A stretch of DNA of 64,000 nt from Formicarius rufipectus (taxonomy: Eukaryota > Chordata > Aves > Passeriformes > Formicariidae). Below, in pieces: positions 40,501-49,167 of this stretch; within the stretch, counting starts at the first letter, position 1; each line of letters begins with the position of its first letter. The notes under the pieces are model-generated. The model ran no database searches. It saw nothing but the letters and a program-made list of their open reading frames with translations, and had not been told where the DNA came from. A program made the position numbers and the translations under genes. The stretch covers positions 1 to 64,000 of the forward strand of contig VXAU01004391.1 of assembly GCA_013399695.1 (NCBI GenBank). The letters are read 5' to 3'.

Positions 40501-43500
40501 TAATATAAGTCCTAATTAATCTGTTTTGTGTTACTTTTTTGTTTTGTGTAATTATTTTACTTCAACTGTTAAAATGACATCTTCTTTTTCCAGGACTTTT
40601 ACTCTTTTCCAAAGGCCTGTACACCAGATTTAAAGGGTCTTTTGCATTATGAAGAAAGCACTCAAAAGTTATTTCAGTGTGATGGGATAACATGGAAATT
40701 CTGGAATCCCCAAAGCAAGGTAAAAATGTAGCCATGAGTACGCAACTAGGCCAGAGTATGGAGTCTAAAATGAGTGATACATACAAGCAAATGACCTTCC
40801 TGTAACAGCTATTTACTTGTACAGAGTCAGGTTTGCTTTAGCCAGAAATAAAAGTTTCCCAGAAAAATGATCAGGACTTGACTGCTGGGATTGCCTTTCC
40901 CCTCTGTCATCCACAGGTGCTCCCTGACAGACCACATGAGCCACTTGTGCCTTGGTGTTTGCGAGTATGTGAATGTAAGACAGACAGTGAATGAGGTCTG
41001 TGAGAAAATGGGTGGAAGTTAGTAAAATTAGCTTACTTAGTTATTCTCTAAACATACATTCCCTCCACCACATAAAACGTCATGATGAATTTTGTTGCAC
41101 TGCATTCCCTACATAGACTTCAGGAGGCAGTCAGTGGTGCCCAAACTCACATATTCTCTTTAGAGGATTTTTTGAACTGAAACCTGCTGGCACCACTAAA
41201 ACTACTAATTATAAATTGTAGCCTCCTCTGGCAGGCAGTTATTTATTTAAATTTTTAAAGCAATCCTGTAGCTTTATTGCTACACACCAGAGATCATGCT
41301 CAGTTTAATTCTGGGCATTAGCATACAGACTATTCGTGCACAGACATCTGCTCACAGATTATTGTGAGCAAAAGTCTGTTTTGCCTTTTCTTCCTTTATT
41401 TTAGGAGAGAAGCAAGAAGAAATGTCCTTCTGGATGGAGTTATTATGAGGGCAGCTGCTACTTCCTGGTAGTGAATCACAAGGTCACCTGGAACACTGCT
41501 GCTCGGGCTTGCAGAGAACAGTAAGAGACCACCATGCAAACATGTTTGCTGTGCGTTGCTGTTGCCCTGAGCTGAATGCTGCTCTTTTGAGGCCAAATTT
41601 ATTCAATATGTTCAGGCAGTGATGCTACCTTATTCACAACACAAATTCCCAGTTTTCCACTTGCAGTAAGAACACATTCCTAATGGGAGATTTAGTTTGG
41701 CAGAAGAGAAATACAGCAATTTCATCCAATTTCACCACAGACTTTCATCCTCTCTGATCCACCACTTCCTTGGCTCTACCTTCACTTGCAATAGCAACAG
41801 TAAAAGGCTGTCATCTCCTGTGTGCTTCGTTGTATTCTGAAGAAGCATCTCTGTATATTCAGTAAATCTTTAAATTCCGAAAACTTTAACATTCAATTTA
41901 ACAATACATTTCTGTTTCATTATGGATAAATAAAGGCACAACAATAGTCTCAAAGTAGGAGTCAAACAAAAAGCCTGCCAGTCTTGCTCTCTGGACATCC
42001 GCTTTGTGATTTTGGTTTTAGGAGCATTAGGTTAGCACTGGAACAAATGCTAGCCACTGTAACATGAAGCTTGCCCTAGGATCATGCATTCTCTGTACCT
42101 TATATCAAACTGTGAGCATCAGGTCTAACAACAACTTGAACAACAGAAGGGGTTTCAAACCTCTCTATTACTCAGTGAAAGGAAAATTAAACCAGGGAAG
42201 AATTGGACATGAAAGAATATGGACATGAATTTCATAAGTAGTGGAAGGACATGCAGGAAACATGAAGCATGGCCAAGCATGCATAACAAACCTCAATGCT
42301 ATTCATTCAGTTAAGTCGGATTATGCTGTTTTGGTAACATACAAACAAAAGGGTTGGTTCTAATACTTCCCAGCTAAAGGAAGATATTATTTTCTAAAAT
42401 GTAAATGCTACCTGCTCTCGTAAGCTCACGTCAAATTTCACATTATTACTTGGTTTACTTAAAATTTTGACTCCTGATATTATTTTCTATTATCTGCGTT
42501 AATTATGTTACTTATCCAAACAAAGCTGTAAATTGTGAACATTTTATTTCTGGAGTCTTTAACATTCAATTGATCCCTTGGGAATGTCCTGGGAGGTGTT
42601 TCCCATCTCCAAAAAGAGTGTGCCTTTGAGGATCAGTACTTTTTGTAGATGGTAACGTCTTGATGAAGGCTATAGGTGTGCAATGTAGATGTTAAGAGCA
42701 GTAAATAAGTGTAAGCAACAGTAAATTACTGTGTTAAACAGCTACACAAAATGTCAAGGCATATCAATGAACCCATAAGGAAATGAATCTCAGGGCAGTG
42801 ATGATTCAACTAATGTCATACTAGCATAGACTGAGGAAGATTTATCCTAGTAAATGGAATACTCCTGAACTCTATCTGGAGCTGATTTACAGACGTACAA
42901 CTCCAGGAACACACTTAAAAGTGGTTCATGAAGATAACTTAAGAAATTTTATTTTGTGCTTTTTCCCAACTCCCCTGGCAATCACCACTGGCTCTAAGTG
43001 TAGTATTTCTGTTATTAATACTTACTCAGTTAATATTTAAATAGTTGGTATTTCAAACAAGGAAGTAAAACCAGTATGGAGGTCAATCCTCAATTCTAAA
43101 TAGATCAAATAAACATTAGTTATTAAATGAAACTATTAGAATTGGCTTTCAAATCAGCCAACTTCACTGACAATGAATTATTTCTCATACAAAAATAACA
43201 TTATTTTAAACTACTGTTCCTTTATTATGCTAGACTTTTTCTATTATGCGGAACAGGAGAAAAGCACAAGCATTGTTAAGGTGGATTCACTAAAAGTCTC
43301 CAAGTAACCAACCTCCAAGCCTCATTGAGAAAACATTGCTATCCTGAGATGATGGACTCGGGAACAAGCTATAAAAAACAGAAGTGAACAGGATGGAAAC
43401 GGTCCAGGGAAAGGCCACAAAGATGATCAAAGGAATGGAAAACCTGTCATATGAGGAAAGAAAACTTAGGGGAGCCCTTAGCACCATGTTCCAGTATTTA

Positions 43501-46500
43501 AAGGGAGACTGTAAGGAAGATGAAGACTCCCTTTTTACAAGGAGTCACATAGAAAAGATAAGCAGCAACGTGAACAAGTTACTCCTGGTGAGATTCTGAT
43601 TAAGCACAAGAGAACATTTTTTTTCACAATGAGATCAGCCATTAGAATAGTTTCCCCAGGGAAGTGGTGGATTCCCCAGCATCAAACACTTAAGGTTCAG
43701 CTGGACAGGTTGCTGGATCACCTTGTCTGCACTGTACTTTTTCCAAGAAAGGTTGAACCAGATGATCCTTGAGGTTCCTTCCAACCTGATATTCTATGAT
43801 TCTCTTCCATGAAAGCAATGCTATCAACTTATTGTGGAAGTAGTTATTGTCTGAACATAACTATATATGCAGGGACTTATGCAGACCTAACTGGGCTTCT
43901 ATTGATGTACATTGCATCCATTTCCTGCAGGTGGTTCAGTTTCCACGTGCAGGGATAGAGGCAGACACAAATACGTGCTTGCCTTGATGCAAGTTGCTCT
44001 AGCTTTGTTTGTATGCATGAAGGGGCTCTTGGCAACATGAAAAGAAGCATCTGGGGGATATTACGGCTGAGTGATCCCACAGCAGCCTGGTTTAGAAGCA
44101 ATTTTGGTGATTTATGTCACAGTTCTTGTTTATCCCACAGGAACACGTCCTCCCCAAGGGTCAGTACAGCAGGGCTCAGTCACATGTGAGATGGTTTTGC
44201 TGCTGCCACACAGGGAATGGAATAGCACTGCATAGACAGAACCCACAATTGTTCTTTTGCTTTGTTAGTCAGGTTATATCTTCATCTTCTTAAAGTTGAA
44301 CATTTAATTAGAGCTTAAGTATGGTCAGATTTCAGACCATTTACTGCTAGCCATGTAAGTCAGAGATGGCTATTTTGTTTGGTGTTAGTGTATTAGCTGA
44401 ATATGGCCTCAGTCCTTGGGAATCACAGGCAGAACCACATGTAAAATACTAGGTTACATCCCTCAAGATGGCTCAGTGTTGCCTAGTGCAAAGCAGGACA
44501 GAGCCTGCCGCCCTCCTCTCCTAGTACTGTGCTGGTTCTTTAAGTGATTGGTTCAACTTACAGTATTGTGAGTGACTCCAGCATATGGATTCAGGTACCT
44601 AGAGTCTAGTGTGTTTTGTCTGACTTTCAACTGCCACTGTGGAAGCACAGGGCTCCTGCAAGCTCTGCATCACGTCTGCCACTCTCATCTGAATGTTCTG
44701 AGTACCACAAGGTGTTGCAAGCAACACTAGACACCTATTTCAAGGCATCAGGATAACTCCCTAGGCAACCAAAGACTGGGATGAGCACAGCCTCTCAGTC
44801 ACCCCATGCCCCCTTCAACACCAGCATGGGACATGGCTTTACTATAGCACTTAAATATATTCTTATCTTGTAGAGACCTTCATACATAGTCAAATGTTCT
44901 TCTCCTGAGGTTAAATTTACCAAAGATTCATTAAAATGTATTGGATAATTTAATGGAAAATCAGTAAAATCTTTGTGCTAAGTGTTTTCCACATAACACT
45001 TCAAGGTCAATAGCTATCCAAAATGTTTCCTTAATTTGGGAAACTGCTCTAAGATAAAAGATGCTCTTGATTTGACAGCAAAAATTTTGAGGCAGAAGGG
45101 AACAATTTCAAATGGGCTTCTAAGCACAGCAAAACAACATGACCCCTTATCTTGAGTAATTTACATTAGGAAGTGTTAGATCTGCACAACTCTATGAATA
45201 CATTATCTTGTCATTTCCCGTGTCTGACACTCTGACTAGAGGTTCAACAAGTAATATTATCGGAAGTGGTATGTTCCTTCAGGACTGTTCTCATCTCCCT
45301 CCAATACATAAAACCCCCTAACTAGGTGTAACAGTTAGAACAGATGTTCTCTCTTCAGTATCTGTGTTTCTCAGGCTGTATTTAGAAAGCACTCCTGGAC
45401 AGAAAAGATTAGATAACATTACAATTATAGCAGTGCTTTCCTTTCACAATGCTGAAGTGTCTCCTTGGTATGTGGATTGAAGTAAATGCCTGAAACTTAT
45501 TTCTCAGCTGACGCATAAATGTCACAAATGATAGAGCACTTACTGACACACATTGTTGCTTTATGTTTTCACATTTTCTAAGACAATTGAATCAACAGGA
45601 GTAAGCTATGTTTACCTAAAGTACATTACTTAGCTCCTGGGTTTTGAGTGTTCTTAAACAGAAGCCAGATAAAATGCTCTATTATTGTTCTTGCTCAGCT
45701 AGTAGTGATACTACAGAGACTGCTGCCCAAAAGTCTTCTTAGCTCTAGATTTGGTTAGTGCAACCACAGTCATTGTGAGAGGGACTAGTATCGTGCCACT
45801 GAAGCAGTTACCCTGAATTAACTGAGCCTGCTTTTCTGGACTTTTTGTCTGCAGAAGAAGATGAAGTACAAAACTTTCCAAGAGCATCTTTGCTCCTGAT
45901 TCACTGCAGACTCAATGTCTGATAGTGAGCATATGAGGGTGGAAGCATGTCACCCATGGGACATACAGGCACCAACATCATGCACAAAACTTCACCGTGA
46001 TGAGAGGTGCAATTGAAGTCCTGCTGGGAGCTTCACTGGGTGCAGTTTTGGGAGCATGCCATTTGAAAAGCCATGACAAGTGTTTCTGAGTCCATTCCAC
46101 CATACCTCTATGTAAGGAGAGTGTACACAGAAACACACAATATGCTGAGTAGGGAGGGATCCACAAGGATCACCAAGTCCAACCCTTAGCCCTGCACAGG
46201 ACCATCTCCAAGAGTCATATCATGTGCTTGAGAGTATCATCCAAATGCTTCTTGAACTCTGTCAGGCTTGGTGCTGTGAAAAATTCCTTGGGGAGTCTAT
46301 TCCAGTGCCCAACCACCCTCTGGGTGAAGAACTTTTTTCTAACCAACCTAAAGCTCCTTTGAACAATCTCAGGCCATTACCTCATGGCCTGTCACTGGTC
46401 ACCACAGAGAAGAGATCAGTGCCTGCCCTTCCTCTTCCCCTCAAAAGGAAGTTGTAGCTGCAATGAGGTCTCCCCTCAGTCTCCTCTTCTCCAGGATGTA

Positions 46501-49092
46501 CACACCAAGTGCCCTCAGCTGCTCCTCACACAGCTTCCCCTCAAGGCTCTTCAACATCTTTGTTGCCCTTCTTTGGACACTATCTAAATGTTTAATATCT
46601 TCCCTATATTGTGGCTCCCCAAACTGCACAAAATATTCCAGGTGAGGCCGCCCCAGTGCAGAGCAGAGCGGGACAATCCCCTCCCTCACCCGGCTGGGGA
46701 TGCTGAGCCTGATGCCCCCCAGGACAGGGTTGGCCCTCCTGGCTGCCAGGGCACTGCTGACTCAGATTCAACTGGCCATCGACCAGGACCCCCAGGGTCC
46801 CTTCCGCGGCACTGCTTTCCAGCATCTCATTCCCCAGTCTGTACATACATCTGGGATTGCCTCATCCCAGGTGCTGAATCTGGCACTTTCCCTTGTTGAA
46901 CTTCATAGGGTTGGTGACTGCCCTGTCCTCTGGTCTGGCAAGGTCTCTGCAGGGTCTCCCTGACTTGAAGGAGTCAACAGCTCCTCCCAGTTTTGTGTTA
47001 TCTGCAAACTCACTTAGTTTGAGAGACATTTACACTTTGTTCTCTGGCAGCCCCTGAACTTAGAGGGCCCCTGATTGTGTGCCACAGTTACACAGGTGAG
47101 GGCTAACACCAAGCTGTCCTCCAGGTCTTGGCAGACACACCATGCAAAGCAGAGCAGAGAGTGACTCCAACACCTGCTGTTTTGGTTGACTTGCAGGGAT
47201 AATGGAGGAAGCCTTTGCAGCAAGAGCAGGACCCATCAGCATTACAATCAATTTGTTTCATACCATGCCCCTGTGGGCCCAGATTAAGGAATGGTCCATT
47301 TGTGCAGTAGGGACTGTGTAGAATATTTGTCAACTAACACTCTGAACTACTCCTGATGTAATTTTTTCCTGTGTCCCTATCTTGTGTGGCATCATATGGA
47401 ATCCATGGCATCAGTACTCTTCAAAAAGATACAGGGCAGTAACAGGTTCCATAATGGACTAAAATCTGTCATTTAATTCTTGAGGCCTGGTTGTCATTCC
47501 AGCTCATCTTTACTTCATTTGGAGCAATAGTGATCTTCTGTCTCTGTTATCTGACAAAAGTAATGAAATTAGCAAAATCCTGATAAACCCATTGACTTAT
47601 TCTGCTGCTGCAACAAGTTTTTTGCTCTCTTAAAAACATGTTTTGATAAGCAGAGTTGTTTATGCTGGCCACATCAAGCATCACCCATGATGTTCTGAGA
47701 GGCTGAAGGGGTTGGCATCACTGTTAGTCTGAGTGGCAGTCAGAAATGTCAGACAACAGAAATGACAGCATCAGAGGGATGACAACAGCAGATGTGACAT
47801 GCAAAAAGGTGACATGGTATCAGCACAGACAGAAAGATAGGTAGATAAAAAAATGGAGCCACTGATGGTCGGCAGTGCCTGACAAATGTGAAGAATGTCA
47901 TTTGTCTTAATGCTTCAGGATTTAGCTTCACCTCTAAATGGCTTAAGAGCAGCCTGCAGGTACTGCTATTTGGAAGACTTTTGAGTGGCAAGGCCACTCA
48001 AGAGGCTAGAGTTTGCAAATCTTCCTTTGTCATACTTTAAGTACAAATACAGAGCAGAGCTTAAGCATTAACTTAATTCAGAAACTGTCCCTAATACACA
48101 TCACAACAGCTCTTCAATCTGAACTAAATATGTAGTTGCTGCAGAAAACCCTCTGAAGTACGCACCGCTTCACAAAGCCTTTTCAGATATCAAATCTCTT
48201 GTGAAGAGCAACCTCAGAAACCCATGGTACACCTGCATTTATAGGTGCAGTGCAGATTCAGGTTCACTGAAGGATGGAAAAAAAGAATGCCTCAACCAAA
48301 AGGCAGAATTGAAAAGGATGAAAACACTAAAGAATAAAGGGAATGGGGTAAAGGGGGAGGACGGAAATTGGAGGAATGATCTGGCACCCTGAATGTTGAT
48401 TTTGGAGGATGTATTGTGACAGGGGAGATTTAGGTTAGATATTAGGAGGTTCTTCACCTAGAGGTTGGTTGGGCACTGGAACAGACTCCCCAAGGAATCT
48501 GTCATAGCACCAAGCCTGACAGAATTCAAGAATCATGTGGATGATACTCTCAGGCACATGGTGTGACTTCTGGGGCTGTCCTGTTCAGGGCCAAGAGTTG
48601 GACTGTGATGATCCTTGTGGCTCCCTTCCAACTCAGCACATTCTATGACTACTTCTCAGAACTACACTACCACTTAAATGTGTTATTCAAAGCTTCAGTC
48701 TTGTCAGAACCTGATTTTAAAATCTTATAGTCTGCACTACTTCCGAATGGGTGAAGCTGTCTCTTTCAGCAGTTTAGATTTTAGTGCAGACAGTACTGCA
48801 TGGAAGTATTGAATGGAAAAAAAGGTTTCAACAATTGTGCTGATGGTTTAAAGCACAGTTTGTGAACGTGAGGCACATCTTTCCTGTATACATTTCTTTC
48901 AGTTGCTCAGCTGATTTTTCTGTTAGGAAAAGGAGACTAGGACTTTAGTTCCTGTCCAAGTAATCCACAGTTTTAAGACTTTATCTTCCAGTAATTATTC
49001 ATTCACTTCAGTAAGTTGTGGGGTTTTTTTGTTTGGTTGTTGGGGTTTTTTTTGTTTTTGTTTTTGTGTTGTGTTTGTTTTTTTTTTTTGTT

Positions 49093-49167
<75 letters not shown>

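Larger units (their letters stand above)
39141..41404. other. FREM1 introns between window exons 24 and 28
   Basis: Four introns (39141-39846, 39895-40163, 40323-40593, 40720-41404). They are AT-rich with T-rich acceptor tracts. No mobile element is recognised. Confidence 0.65.

Noticed and set aside
41396..41596. Antisense open frame over window exon 28
   Set aside because: Shadow of the lectin exon; the plus-strand lectin motifs explain the sequence.
46441..46963. Open frames on both strands around 46.4-47.0 kb
   Set aside because: They are remnants of a CR1 LINE fragment, interrupted by stops and shifts.
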